A DNA stretch of 64,000 bases, taken from Chitinophaga fulva. GTDB taxonomy: Bacteria; Bacteroidota; Bacteroidia; Chitinophagales; Chitinophagaceae. Under the pieces are notes generated by a model, which saw nothing but the letters and a program-made list of their open reading frames with translations, had not been told where the DNA came from and made no database searches. Each line of letters begins with the position of its first letter. The first letter of the stretch is position 1. Positions 8,448-16,761 of this stretch are shown here, piece by piece. The translations under genes were made by a program, and so were the position numbers. The DNA is taken from assembly GCF_012927205.1 (NCBI RefSeq), contig NZ_JABBGC010000004.1:970485-1034484 (forward strand), in the 5' to 3' direction.

Positions 8448-10544
8448 TCAATATTTAAATACGCTCCGTGTAGTTTGAAATACCCCGTCGCTCACCTGTA
8501 TGAAATACATGCCTCCCGGCATGGCGGTGAGATTAAAGTTTGCCTCAAGCGTAGTGGCATCGGCAGGCAGCACGGTAGCTGCTACCTGGTGTCCTTTGGC
8601 GTCGAGCACAATAAGGCGGTATGATTTATTCTTTTTATCAGTCAGTTTCACTTTGAAAGGCCCTGTGGTGGGGTTAGGATACACGTTGACCGGCACTTCC
8701 TTCGCGGTGGTGGCCATCATGCTGGTCTGTTGTTCAAACAGTTCCCATTCTGCCAGCTGCGTACCTGTGTCACCGTTATTGGAGGTGATATTGAGGCGGT
8801 AGTAGCGGTAGGCGGTAGTGTTGGTGCAGGTGTATGCCTTTGTCAGTCCACGTGTAGCGAAGGTTTCATTGGAGCGGCTGTCGATGGTGGCCCAGGTGAT
8901 GGTGTCATTGGAGCCTTGCAGTGTCCAGTTTTTAGGATCGCGTGCGGGCACGTCGTTGGCGGAAGTCAGCGTGTACTTGGTCACTTTAGCGGGCGCGGTT
9001 GACTTATACTGCACCCACAGCGCTGTTCTGCCACTGCGGAAGTATTTGGTAGCGGTATTGTTATCTATCAGGCTGGGGATGTCTTCTGAAGGTTTGGTGG
9101 TGTTCGGGTATTGACCGGTAATCACGCCACCGTTGTCGGTAATGTCTACCAGCTGTGTAACGGGAGGGGTGGAGTTGGCGTTGTAGCCCACCATGGAAGG
9201 CTGGAGGATAACGGCGGTAACAGGATCGGTGGACACCTGGTCGGCGCCGGCATCCAGCGGGGAGGTACGGGGCTGGCCATCCATATCGAATTTCACGTCC
9301 GGATAAGCAGCGGTAGCTGCGCCGATGGCCGGGCTGCCGGATTGCAGGTGGAAAGTGCCGGTAGTGTCACGGGCAACCAGTGGGTTGGCGGTCACATAAC
9401 CACCGCTGGGGATGGCGCCGGCACTGGTGTTATAGATGATATTGCCTTTCCAGGTGGGATTGGTATATGGACCAGCGATAGAGGCTGCATTGCTGCCGCC
9501 CTGGATGATGTTGTAGGCTACGTTGGTGTAGGTAGCACCCAAGCCATTGGTACGGCCGGACTGTGTGATGTTGCTGGTATTATTGACAAGTGTGTTGAAG
9601 GCTACCAATACACGGTCGGGGCGGTCGTGGCAGGTGAGTGGTGCGCCGTCGGCCACTTCGCCGTCGCCATTGCCGATGTTGATAGCGGGATTGCAGTTTT
9701 CGAAGTGATTGCTATAGATCACGTGGTCATCACCGAAGATGCGGATGCCTGGTGTGTTGATGAAATAGTTGCCATACACTTTACATTTATTGCCATGCCT
9801 TAAAGTGAATTGGGCGGGGCAATCGCGGATGGTATTGTACCGCAGCGTTACAGCCGATGCTTTCACGGAGATCATTTCATTTTCACCGGCGCATTGTTCA
9901 AAGAGGTTGTATTCCACGATGCTGTTGCTGGAAGACATGCTGTAGCCGCTCAGGCCAAATTGAAATGTTTCAATGCCGTTGCCGGTCTGTGGTTGCTGGT
10001 CGAGGAAGTAGTTGTGGTGTATCCACAGGCTTTCAGCGATCTGGCTGCCGGTGCCGCGGATGGCCAGGAAGCGGCCCATCGCATTTTTATGCTGGAAGGT
10101 GTTATAATCTACTTCATGATTTTTGCCGGCGATGGTCAGGTTTTCTCCGTCACCCGGTGTTTCGAAGATGTTGCGGGTAAAGCGGCAGAAAGAAGTGCCG
10201 CTGCCTGTTTTAGCCTTGCTGGCGCTATGGGTGAATTTAAACCCCTGGATGATGATGTATTGGGCCGGACTGGCGACGTTGAATCCGCCGGTGCCGGCGA
10301 TGGTAACACCTGCCACTGATTGCGCTTTGATGGTGATGGGCTGGGCCGCCGTTCCTTGTTTGGTGATGGAGATATCAGCCGAAGCGGTGTAGGTGCCGTT
10401 GGCCACGATGATCACATCTCCGGGATTGGCGTTGTTGATGGCTGTTTGCAATGCCGACAGGGATGTCACCGTGGTTTGGGCGGTGGATGCCTGCATGACT
10501 GTCAGCCAGCATAGTACAAGCAGGAAGAGTAATTTTTTTCTCAT
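8448..10544 (-). CDS. secreted PL6 polysaccharide lyase (alginate/chondroitinase-B type) with discoidin-like and T9SS domains
   Basis: A 698-residue secreted enzyme. Residues 1-23 are a signal peptide. Residues ~24-420 form a right-handed beta-helix of polysaccharide lyase family 6, with the catalytic pair expected from the family: Lys228 in NEMISVKAS and Arg249 in TLRHGN. Residues ~465-610 resemble an F5/8 type C (discoidin) carbohydrate-binding module. The last ~75 residues (VYPNPTTGPFKVKL to the end) are a type IX secretion sorting domain, so the enzyme is probably exported across or attached to the outer membrane. Likely substrates are alginate or dermatan/chondroitin-type uronans. No SusCD pair is nearby. 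A LacI-type operator lies in the upstream gap. Confidence 0.88.
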   Translation of the reverse strand: MRKKLLFLLVLCWLTVMQASTAQTTVTSLSALQTAINNANPGDVIIVANGTYTASADISITKQGTAAQPITIKAQSVAGVTIAGTGGFNVASPAQYIIIQGFKFTHSASKAKTGSGTSFCRFTRNIFETPGDGENLTIAGKNHEVDYNTFQHKNAMGRFLAIRGTGSQIAESLWIHHNYFLDQQPQTGNGIETFQFGLSGYSMSSSNSIVEYNLFEQCAGENEMISVKASAVTLRYNTIRDCPAQFTLRHGNKCKVYGNYFINTPGIRIFGDDHVIYSNHFENCNPAINIGNGDGEVADGAPLTCHDRPDRVLVAFNTLVNNTSNITQSGRTNGLGATYTNVAYNIIQGGSNAASIAGPYTNPTWKGNIIYNTSAGAIPSGGYVTANPLVARDTTGTFHLQSGSPAIGAATAAYPDVKFDMDGQPRTSPLDAGADQVSTDPVTAVILQPSMVGYNANSTPPVTQLVDITDNGGVITGQYPNTTKPSEDIPSLIDNNTATKYFRSGRTALWVQYKSTAPAKVTKYTLTSANDVPARDPKNWTLQGSNDTITWATIDSRSNETFATRGLTKAYTCTNTTAYRYYRLNITSNNGDTGTQLAEWELFEQQTSMMATTAKEVPVNVYPNPTTGPFKVKLTDKKNKSYRLIVLDAKGHQVAATVLPADATTLEANFNLTAMPGGMYFIQVSDGVFQTTRSVFKY

Positions 10545-10634
10545 GTGGAATGTTTAAAGGGTGGTTATAGGAGGTGACTGGGTTGAGTAAAGCCGGGCTA
10601 AAGGTCTTTCAGGATAACTAACGGTCTTCATTTA

Positions 10635-10648
10635 TGCAATCGTTTGCA
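10635..10648. promoter_or_regulatory. putative LacI/GalR-family operator
   Basis: TGCAATCGTTTGCA is a 14-base palindrome around a central CG with one mismatch, matching the usual LacI-family operator form. It lies 91 bases upstream of the PL6 start and about 95 bases upstream of rpiA. No LacI regulator is encoded in the window, so any cognate protein would be unlinked. Confidence 0.5.
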
Positions 10649-10742
10649 TTGCAAGAAAGGAAAAAAACTCTGAATAAAAAAAACTGTTTTTTAAGTACTT
10701 CCTGCTGAAGTATTTAGGTACTTTTAGGTGAAGTTATACTGC

Positions 10743-11438
10743 ATGGAAACGATTGACTACAAACTGGAAGCGGCCAAAAAGGCTTTGACGTATGTGCGTG
10801 AAGGGTATACCGTGGGACTGGGTGCCGGCAGCACCATTGCACACCTGGTAAAGGAAATAGCGGCAGTTCCGGCGCTACGGGAAAGCATCTCCGTGGCAAC
10901 AGCCTCTTTTAATACCCGGCTGCTATTGCAGGAATATGGTTTTACTATTAGAGAAACGGCTTCCATGGCGCAGCTGGATATCCACTTCGATGGGTGCGAC
11001 CAATTCGACCGTGGCCTCAACGCCTTGAAAAGCGGGGGAGGCGTACATACCCTCGAAAAGCTGCTGGCCGCCATGACGCAACAATTCATACTGATAGGCG
11101 ACGGCTCCAAGTATGTGGAAAAGCTGCTGCCTACGGTGCCGGTGGTGATTGAACTCATCCCGGACGCGCTGTCTTTTGTGCAACAGGCCTTGTTACGCCT
11201 TTACCCTGACGCCCGTCCGCAACTGCGGCTTAGCAACAAAAAAGATGGTGCGGTCATTACCGAAAGAGGCAATCTGCTGATCGACATCTGGTTCACAGCA
11301 TTTCCCCCGGTTGCAGAAATTAATCCACAGTTAAAAGCCATACCCGGCATACTGGAAACATCCCTGTTTTACCAAATGGCCCATGAAGCCATCATCGCCG
11401 GTAAAAACGGGGTAACGGCAGTATATCCTGAAAGATAG
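10743..11438 (+). CDS. rpiA: ribose-5-phosphate isomerase A
   Basis: A 231-residue cytoplasmic enzyme interconverting ribose 5-phosphate and ribulose 5-phosphate in the pentose phosphate pathway. Family landmarks are VGLGAGSTIAHLV (phosphate-binding loop), DIHFDGCDQFDRGLNALKSG with the catalytic acids, the GGGVHTLEKLL block and LIGDGSKYVEKL with the conserved Lys. Length is normal. The frame opens slightly earlier, but METIDYKLEAAKKAL at 10743 is the family start. Its stop codon lies inside the TetR operator that precedes the next gene. A -7-like box TACTTTTA is at 10719-10726. Transketolase, another enzyme of the pathway, is encoded elsewhere in the window. Confidence 0.93.
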   Translation: METIDYKLEAAKKALTYVREGYTVGLGAGSTIAHLVKEIAAVPALRESISVATASFNTRLLLQEYGFTIRETASMAQLDIHFDGCDQFDRGLNALKSGGGVHTLEKLLAAMTQQFILIGDGSKYVEKLLPTVPVVIELIPDALSFVQQALLRLYPDARPQLRLSNKKDGAVITERGNLLIDIWFTAFPPVAEINPQLKAIPGILETSLFYQMAHEAIIAGKNGVTAVYPER

Positions 11439-11450
11439 ATCAGTCTGTCT
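11433..11450. promoter_or_regulatory. TetR operator copy 1 (upstream of the TetR gene)
   Basis: AGATAGATCAGTCTGTCT is an imperfect 18-base palindrome overlapping the rpiA stop and abutting the -7 box of the TetR gene. It matches the second copy at 15237-15254 at 16 of 18 positions. Binding here would block the regulator's own promoter (autoregulation, inferred). Confidence 0.72.
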
Positions 11451-11458
11451 TATCTTTG
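11451..11458 (+). promoter_or_regulatory. -7 promoter element of the TetR gene (TATCTTTG)
   Basis: An exact TAnnTTTG box ends five bases before the ATG at 11463, implying a leaderless or nearly leaderless message. The operator at 11433-11450 lies directly against it. No TTG is seen at ideal -33 spacing. Confidence 0.6.
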
Positions 11459-11462
11459 CATA

Positions 11463-12005
11463 ATGAAGCAGAAAAGCAGTGATCCCCGTCAGCGGTTGCT
11501 CGATACCGCTACTGATCTTTTTTACCGGCAAGGTTACCATGCTACCGGCATCAACCAGGTGCTGCAGGAAGCAGGGGTGGCGCGCGCCAGCCTGTACCTG
11601 CATTTTACTTCCAAGGAAGCTTTGCTGGAAGCCTTCCTGGAATACCGGCACAACTACTGGTTCAATGCGCTGAAAACCTTCACGGAAAAGCCTTCCAAGC
11701 CCAGGGAGAAAATTCTCGCGGCCTTCGATTTCCTGCTGGACATCAACGAAAAAGAAAATTACCGGGGATGCGCCTTTCTGAATATTCTCTCCGAAATCAC
11801 AGAACAGGATGGGGAAGCCCTCCGCATTATCCGCGATCATAAGAAAGATCTGCGCGCGTATTTTTCTGTTATCCTCAACAAAGAAAAACAACTGGTGCAG
11901 GACCACATATACCTGCTGTTTGAATCTGCCATGGTGGAAAGCCAGTTGTATGCCAACCAGTGGCCGGTGCAGGAAGCCAGGAAGATGGCAGCTGAATTAC
12001 TGTAG
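11463..12005 (+). CDS. TetR-family transcriptional repressor
   Basis: A 180-residue regulator. Residues ~8-55 are the TetR helix-turn-helix (RLLDTATDLFYRQGYHATGINQVLQEAGVARASLY read in pieces: DLFYRQGYHATGI, then GVARASLYLHFTSKEALL). The C-terminal part has the YRGCAFLN segment common in TetR proteins with a small ligand pocket; the Cys could sense electrophiles or simply line the pocket. Two near-identical palindromes, one at its own promoter and one at the SnoaL promoter at 15237, make local control by this protein very likely. The stop codon falls at the edge of a REP-like palindrome that separates it from the convergent gene. Confidence 0.9.
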   Translation: MKQKSSDPRQRLLDTATDLFYRQGYHATGINQVLQEAGVARASLYLHFTSKEALLEAFLEYRHNYWFNALKTFTEKPSKPREKILAAFDFLLDINEKENYRGCAFLNILSEITEQDGEALRIIRDHKKDLRAYFSVILNKEKQLVQDHIYLLFESAMVESQLYANQWPVQEARKMAAELL

Positions 12006-12025
12006 CCCAGGGTTTCAGCCCTGGG
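12003..12025. repeat. REP-like palindrome C between convergent genes
   Basis: Arms CCCAGGG (12006-12012) and CCCTGGG (12019-12025), preceded by the TAG that is also the stop of the TetR gene (12003-12005). The stop of the convergent gene (12015-12017) lies in the loop. One element therefore supplies the end of both reading frames and probably a bidirectional terminator. Confidence 0.75.
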
Positions 12026-12893
12026 ACTTTAGTTTTTGTTCTACCAGCAATGCATGCAGCACCTCTGTGGAAAGACCATGCAACGTAAGCCGGAAGGCAG
12101 CTCCATAGGTAGGCAGCGGAATCATGGGATGTTTGTTGTTCAACGCTACCAAGCGCTCGGGGCAGTCCATGATCGTGGCCGCATACAAACCAATCACTTC
12201 ATCCAGCTGCAACGAATTGGAGGCTCTCCAGAAATCACTGTCGGTCAGGAAAAACTGGTACACCGGCGTGAATATCTCGATGGCGGTAGACAAATCAATA
12301 CAATTACTCCACTTGTCACGGAAAGGCTCAAAGGGCAAAGGTCCGGTACTGATAGCGCTGAAATCAGGCTGCTCCACCTGCGTGATGGTCTTGCCTTTTG
12401 CTTTTAGCGCATTGTTCAGGTTGATGATAAAGTTGTAGAGGTTGAGATCGTGATTTAAAAAAAGATCATCCTTCACGGCATTGACAGACACCGGTTTCAA
12501 CGGATTCATGGGAATATCCTCAATATCCTTCACATTGTCTTTGATGAAACGCAATACTTCCGACCCCAGGTAAAAGTGGCGCAGGATAAGGAAATTGGCT
12601 TCCGGCGTGATACAATATTTCATGCCCCTGTACAGCCAGCGGTGCAACCGTTGCGGTGCGTTGATAACATTGGGCGCAATGGCTTTAAATATCTGCAACA
12701 GGATAATGCCCAGGCGGGCAAACACTTTCACAAAAGGATAGAGGAACTGTTTGGTCCTGCGGCTGGCGTCGTAGAGAAATGCTGCCTTGGCGTCCGGATT
12801 GAACGGGATACTGTTATCGAGAAACAGGGCGTGCCAATGGCTTGGGTCTCTCGGGTTGTTCTCCAGTTTTTCAAAATAAGTACTGTCTTTCAT
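12015..12893 (-). CDS. uncharacterised protein in operon with the KAS III fusion
   Basis: A 292-residue protein I cannot place in a named family. It is mostly helical in character. One hydrophobic stretch (FVKVFARLGIILLQIFKAIAP, about residues 54-74) could be membrane-associated. Conserved-looking blocks are ILRHFYLGSEVLRFI, LFLNHDLNLYNFIINLNNAL and FWRASNSLQLDEVIGLYAA. It starts 20 bases after the end of the KAS III fusion gene on the same strand, so it is almost certainly co-transcribed and may act with it, for example as a tailoring oxygenase or a substrate-handling partner; that role is a guess. The last few codons and stop are made from a REP-like palindrome, so its C-terminus may have been reset by that repeat. 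Confidence 0.7.
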   Translation of the reverse strand: MKDSTYFEKLENNPRDPSHWHALFLDNSIPFNPDAKAAFLYDASRRTKQFLYPFVKVFARLGIILLQIFKAIAPNVINAPQRLHRWLYRGMKYCITPEANFLILRHFYLGSEVLRFIKDNVKDIEDIPMNPLKPVSVNAVKDDLFLNHDLNLYNFIINLNNALKAKGKTITQVEQPDFSAISTGPLPFEPFRDKWSNCIDLSTAIEIFTPVYQFFLTDSDFWRASNSLQLDEVIGLYAATIMDCPERLVALNNKHPMIPLPTYGAAFRLTLHGLSTEVLHALLVEQKLKSQG

Positions 12894-12913
12894 ACAGAGA
12901 TGACGGATTCGGT

Positions 12914-14800
12914 TCAGTAATTTCCAATTTGTTCCAGTTGCAGGCGGTACAAACGGCCTACCACTTTAGCGGTTTTCACGATCCTTTCTGCAAGGCTGGT
13001 GGTCAGGAGGCCCGACTGGATAGCATTTTCAAACCGCTCAAAATGATTCTCATTGGAATCGCTGGTTTCATGGTAAGTGAAAAATGAAACCTGGTCATCA
13101 CGCAGCTGCAGCTGTTGCTGAATGGCGCGGCCCCAATTGCCGGACACCCGGTTGCCAAGGCCTTCAATGATGAACATGCCGCCCAGCAGATCGAATGGGT
13201 CTGGCTGGCTGGCCCTTTGGAACATATAAGCGCTCAACGCTTCACTACCAATGTTTTTCTCGCCTTTTTGCAGTTCTTCCAGGGTGCCGCCACACTGAAT
13301 ATAGTTCTTTTCCAGTATCTGGTAGTCCCGGTGTTCATCGCGGGAGTGGGAGATAAAGGAAGAACGGATATCAAAGTGTTCGATGCTCACGTTGGAGGCT
13401 GCACGGGCAATCCACTGGGAACCGTCTATCACCTGCTGGCGGAGATTGAACAACAGGGCTTTGTATTCTTCCAGTGTCAGTGTACCGGAAAATATCTTTT
13501 TAACAATAGGCACCTGTCGCAGGGAACTTTCAAAATCAATCCACACGGTGGTTAGTTGGCGTATCAGCCATTCGAGAGTGGGATTGTCCTGCTGTATCCT
13601 GATCTCGGGAGCTTTGATCTCGGTCAATAGCGAAGCGGGATCGAATGTTTGTGTGGCTGTGGGAGGAACAACCGTCAGCATCATGAAACCGGAGATAAAG
13701 CGACCGCTTTCCGGCACCATGCACAATATTTTATCACCTGCTTTCAACGGTTTGGTGCGCAACAATTCTTCCAGCAGCACAAAAATGGAAGCGGTGCCCA
13801 CATTACCGACGGAGTACAAATTACTGAACCATTTTTCTTCAGGGATGCTCACGCCGCCTTTTGCCAGCAGTTGTATAATCTTTTCCTTGAAGTGATGGGA
13901 AGAGTAGTGGCATACCAGCCAGTCGAAACCGGCAGCATCAAATTTTCCGTCATCAATCAGTTCAAAGAAACGTTGTACGCCCAGCTTCACCATATTGTCC
14001 ACGAGGCGCAGGTCCTGCTTCAGGTTGAGCGCACCGTCGCGGTCTGCTTCTGAGAAGCTGTCATAGTCCATCCAGGACAGCGGCTGGCCGCCGGCTTCTC
14101 CTTTGTTCCTGCCGGCATACATGCACACTTCATACAGGTGCGCATAAGACCGGAGGTCTATCCAGTTTATTTGTAAGCTGATGTGTTGTGCAGCGGGCTT
14201 GTTTTGCAGCAGTAGTGCTCCTGCGCCATCAGATAACATCCAGCGGAGGAAATCTGTTTCCAGTTCCAGTCCGTGCCCATCCCGGATACGTTGTTGTTGT
14301 TCAAACCGTTTGCCTTTGAACAGCCTGCTGGCCAGTTCACCTGCGCAGGCTACGGCTGTTTGCACGGCGCCGGTCTGAATATTCGTATAGGCGTTTCTGA
14401 TAGCCATCAGCCCGGCTGCGCAAACGCTCTGGTGACTGGCTATCTCGCAGGCAGGGCTGCCCAGGTCGGCATGTACCATACTGGCGAAACCAGGTACGGG
14501 CAGGTCTGACTGGGTAGTGGCAGCGGATATAAAATGGATATCTTCTTTGCTGGTGCCGTTACGGTCAAGGCAATCTTCGATGGCCCTGGCGGTCATGCCG
14601 CTAACGGTATGGGTAGTACGTTGTTGTTGGTCAAGCGCATAATACCTGGATTGGATGCCGTTCTGGGACAACATTTTCGTTTTGCTGCGGGATGGTTTGC
14701 CGTCAATCAATCCAAGGTATTGTTCTATTTCATCGTTGTGAACAGGCTCGCCCGGGAGATATTTACCGGCAGCTGTGATGTAGACGTTCTCTAACTGCAT
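12914..14800 (-). CDS. fusion of 3-oxoacyl-ACP synthase III and haem-oxygenase-like (diiron oxidase-like) domain
   Basis: A 628-residue two-domain protein. Residues 1-~380 are a thiolase-fold KAS III with an intact triad: Cys127 in SHQSVCAAG, His298 in VCHYSSHH and Asn333 in SVGNVGTASI. Residues ~400-628 are all-helical and resemble TenA/PqqC/haem-oxygenase-like proteins, with candidate metal ligands His485, Glu489, His490, Glu546, His577, Asp581 and His586. Such domains in UndA, SznF or CADD-like proteins bind iron and oxidise small molecules or fatty acids. The fusion suggests condensation of an acyl thioester followed by oxidation on the same polypeptide. It heads a two-gene operon with an uncharacterised protein and diverges from a TetR-operator-controlled SnoaL gene. 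Domain calls are firm for KAS III, moderate for the C-terminal half. Confidence 0.83.
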   Translation of the reverse strand: MQLENVYITAAGKYLPGEPVHNDEIEQYLGLIDGKPSRSKTKMLSQNGIQSRYYALDQQQRTTHTVSGMTARAIEDCLDRNGTSKEDIHFISAATTQSDLPVPGFASMVHADLGSPACEIASHQSVCAAGLMAIRNAYTNIQTGAVQTAVACAGELASRLFKGKRFEQQQRIRDGHGLELETDFLRWMLSDGAGALLLQNKPAAQHISLQINWIDLRSYAHLYEVCMYAGRNKGEAGGQPLSWMDYDSFSEADRDGALNLKQDLRLVDNMVKLGVQRFFELIDDGKFDAAGFDWLVCHYSSHHFKEKIIQLLAKGGVSIPEEKWFSNLYSVGNVGTASIFVLLEELLRTKPLKAGDKILCMVPESGRFISGFMMLTVVPPTATQTFDPASLLTEIKAPEIRIQQDNPTLEWLIRQLTTVWIDFESSLRQVPIVKKIFSGTLTLEEYKALLFNLRQQVIDGSQWIARAASNVSIEHFDIRSSFISHSRDEHRDYQILEKNYIQCGGTLEELQKGEKNIGSEALSAYMFQRASQPDPFDLLGGMFIIEGLGNRVSGNWGRAIQQQLQLRDDQVSFFTYHETSDSNENHFERFENAIQSGLLTTSLAERIVKTAKVVGRLYRLQLEQIGNY

Positions 14801-14973
14801 ATTGGGAGTATTATCAAAATGTGGATGAAAAAAAATGTGTGGCTCAGGTCTATTAAAATTTAAATTAGTCGAATTTTTAGATATAGCAAGCTGAAGAGGA
14901 GATAAAGTGATGTTAAAACTGTCTGCAGGTATATCACAGAAAAGTCACTATAGAGGCCATCTGTCACGCTCTT

Positions 14974-15165
14974 CGGTGTTTTCTTAATATCTTAAAGATG
15001 ATCATTCAATCCTTTCAGTGTTTTCTCTTCCATATTTTTCTACTGGTTTCTTTTGATATTTATCTGGTAGTTTCTCTTTAATATGTTGAAGATGATTTCT
15101 GCATCTCTCGATGTTTTCCTGCTGATATGTTAAAGATTATCTTTCCATCTCTCCGATAGTTCCCT
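14974..15165. repeat. imperfect tandem repeat in the divergent promoter region
   Basis: About four and a half degenerate units of 42-52 bases, beginning near 14974, 15016, 15068, 15110 and 15155. Each opens with a G(T/A)TnTTTTC-like stretch and contains TAATATnTTnAAGATGAT or a relative, then an ATCTCTC-like end. They fill the 490-base gap between the KAS III fusion and the SnoaL gene. No reading frame explains them. Confidence 0.5.
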
Positions 15166-15198
15166 AAAAACCATTTTCCCATCCCCCAAAAAAATTAC

Positions 15199-15228
15199 TT
15201 GGTCAAATAATAATAAACCCTACCTTTG
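15199..15228 (+). promoter_or_regulatory. canonical Bacteroidetes promoter of the SnoaL gene
   Basis: TTG at 15199-15201 and TACCTTTG at 15221-15228, separated by 19 bases, match the -33/-7 consensus. Transcription would start near 15234, directly before the TetR operator, leaving a leader of about 55 bases. Confidence 0.8.
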
Positions 15229-15236
15229 TTTAAAAT

Positions 15237-15254
15237 AGACAGATCGGTCTGTCT
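15237..15254. promoter_or_regulatory. TetR operator copy 2 (upstream of the SnoaL gene)
   Basis: AGACAGATCGGTCTGTCT is an 18-base near-perfect palindrome (7 outer bases of each arm match exactly) placed at the expected transcription start. It is the same motif as 11433-11450. The position predicts repression of the SnoaL and metallohydrolase genes by the linked TetR protein. Confidence 0.78.
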
Positions 15255-15290
15255 GTAAATTAAATCAAGTCAAATCAAAAAACACAAAAC

Positions 15291-15734
15291 ATGGAACAGA
15301 AACCTCCCTTTCCTCCGTTTACACACGAAACAGCCTTACAGAAAGTACAAATGGCTGAAGATGCCTGGAACAGCCGCAACCCGGAGAAAGTATCAAAGGC
15401 ATACACCATAGACACGGAATGGCGCAACCGCGACCAGTTTATCAACGGCCGGGAAGAAGTAGTGGCTTTCCTGACTAAAAAGTGGGAAAAAGAACTGGAT
15501 TACCGCCTGAAGAAAGAACTGTGGACTTTTAACGACAACAAGATCGCGGTGAGATTCGAATACGAGTGGCATGACAAATCCGGGAACTGGTTTCGTTCCT
15601 ATGGCAATGAGCTGTGGGAATTTGATGCCAATGGGCTGATGCAGCGCCGGTTTGCTTCTATCAACGATGTTCCTATCCATAGCAGCGAAAGAAAATTCGC
15701 GGATGAAATGGGACCGTTTGTACTGGCCTGTTAA
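15291..15734 (+). CDS. SnoaL-like / DUF1348 nuclear transport factor 2-fold protein
   Basis: A 147-residue cytoplasmic protein with the NTF2-like alpha+beta cone fold. Segments [45 protein letters not shown] and [19 protein letters not shown] are typical of the DUF1348 (SnoaL-like) group. Members of the superfamily include isomerases, cyclases and detoxifying enzymes, but this subgroup has no settled reaction. It is preceded by a full promoter with a TetR operator at the start site and followed 67 bases later by a metallohydrolase gene, with which it is probably co-transcribed. In Bacteroidota such TetR-controlled pairs often look like stress or xenobiotic responses. Confidence 0.85.
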   Translation: MEQKPPFPPFTHETALQKVQMAEDAWNSRNPEKVSKAYTIDTEWRNRDQFINGREEVVAFLTKKWEKELDYRLKKELWTFNDNKIAVRFEYEWHDKSGNWFRSYGNELWEFDANGLMQRRFASINDVPIHSSERKFADEMGPFVLAC

Positions 15735-15801
15735 TACCTGACAAGCTCATGCTTTATTGCAGGAACGGGAATTGTGGTAACAACTTCCAAAAGTGCATAC
15801 T

Positions 15802-16749
15802 ATGGAAAACATTACCAACATCGAAGAGCTGGCAGACAGGGCGTGGTTTCAGGTAGCACCGGGCGTATGGGGCATCCGCGATCTTTTTGTGAACATGTAC
15901 CTGGTACAGAATACCCGTACCCGTTCATGGGTATTGGTAGATGCCGGGCTTCGTACATCGGCCTATAAGATCAAAAGGGCCGCCCGGCAATTGTTTGCGC
16001 CGCACTTTGTGCCTTCAGCGATCGTGCTCACCCATGGCCATTTTGACCATGTAGGCGCTTTGCCGGCACTGCTGCGGGAATGGGAAGTACCGGTATATGC
16101 ACATTACCTGGAAGCGCCCTATCTCACCGGCCGGTCGGCCTATCCACCACCAGATCCCTGCGCCGGTGGCGGCCTGATGACCATGATGTCCTGGACTTTT
16201 CCCTCAGATCCTATTGACCTCAACGGCCATCTGCTGTTGTTGCCGGAAGATAAAACCGTTCCCGGTCTGGATGGCTGGCGTTATATTGAGACTCCCGGTC
16301 ATACGCCCGGTCATATCAGCCTTTTCCGGGAAGAAGATAAACTGCTGCTCGCCGGTGACGCTTTCGTTACTACCCGCGCCGAAGCCCTCAGCAGTACTAT
16401 GATGCAGACGAAACATGTTTCCGGTCCGCCGAAATATTTCACCTCCGACTGGATATCAGCGGAAACCAGCGTGAAGAAACTGGCGGAACTGCAACCGGAG
16501 GTAGCTGCCACCGGCCATGGCCGTCCGCTTTATGGTGCCGCCATGCAACACCGCCTGCAATGGATGGCCGATCACTTTAAGTCGGCAGCACGGCCCCGCT
16601 GCGGACGGTATGTCAGAGAGGCAGCCGTGGCGGGTATTAACGGCGTAGAGTATGTGCCAGCGGCCCGCATCCCCCAATGGCTGATACTGGCCGGTGTGGT
16701 AATGCTGGTGGCTACCGGCGCACTGTTGTACAACCGGCGAAAGTCATAA
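15802..16749 (+). CDS. metallo-beta-lactamase-fold hydrolase with C-terminal membrane anchor
   Basis: A 315-residue MBL-fold protein. The zinc motif is LTHGHFDHVGALP (HxHxDH), with further ligand regions in ETPGHTPGHIS, LLLAGDAF and ATGHGRPL. Residues ~293-312 (WLILAGVVMLVATGALLY) form one hydrophobic segment followed by positive residues, so the catalytic domain is probably tethered to the inner membrane facing the periplasm or cytoplasm; no signal peptide is visible, which favours the cytoplasm. The frame opens at a GTG at 15793; the ATG at 15802 is preferred. Likely transcribed with the SnoaL gene from the TetR-controlled promoter. Substrate unknown; glyoxalase II-like or lactonase activity is possible. 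Confidence 0.85.
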   Translation: MENITNIEELADRAWFQVAPGVWGIRDLFVNMYLVQNTRTRSWVLVDAGLRTSAYKIKRAARQLFAPHFVPSAIVLTHGHFDHVGALPALLREWEVPVYAHYLEAPYLTGRSAYPPPDPCAGGGLMTMMSWTFPSDPIDLNGHLLLLPEDKTVPGLDGWRYIETPGHTPGHISLFREEDKLLLAGDAFVTTRAEALSSTMMQTKHVSGPPKYFTSDWISAETSVKKLAELQPEVAATGHGRPLYGAAMQHRLQWMADHFKSAARPRCGRYVREAAVAGINGVEYVPAARIPQWLILAGVVMLVATGALLYNRRKS

Positions 16750-16761
16750 ACCCAGCTGCAT

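Noticed and set aside
14974-15165. Possible CRISPR array
   Set aside because: Units differ in length and sequence, no constant repeat with unique spacers is visible, and no cas gene is present.
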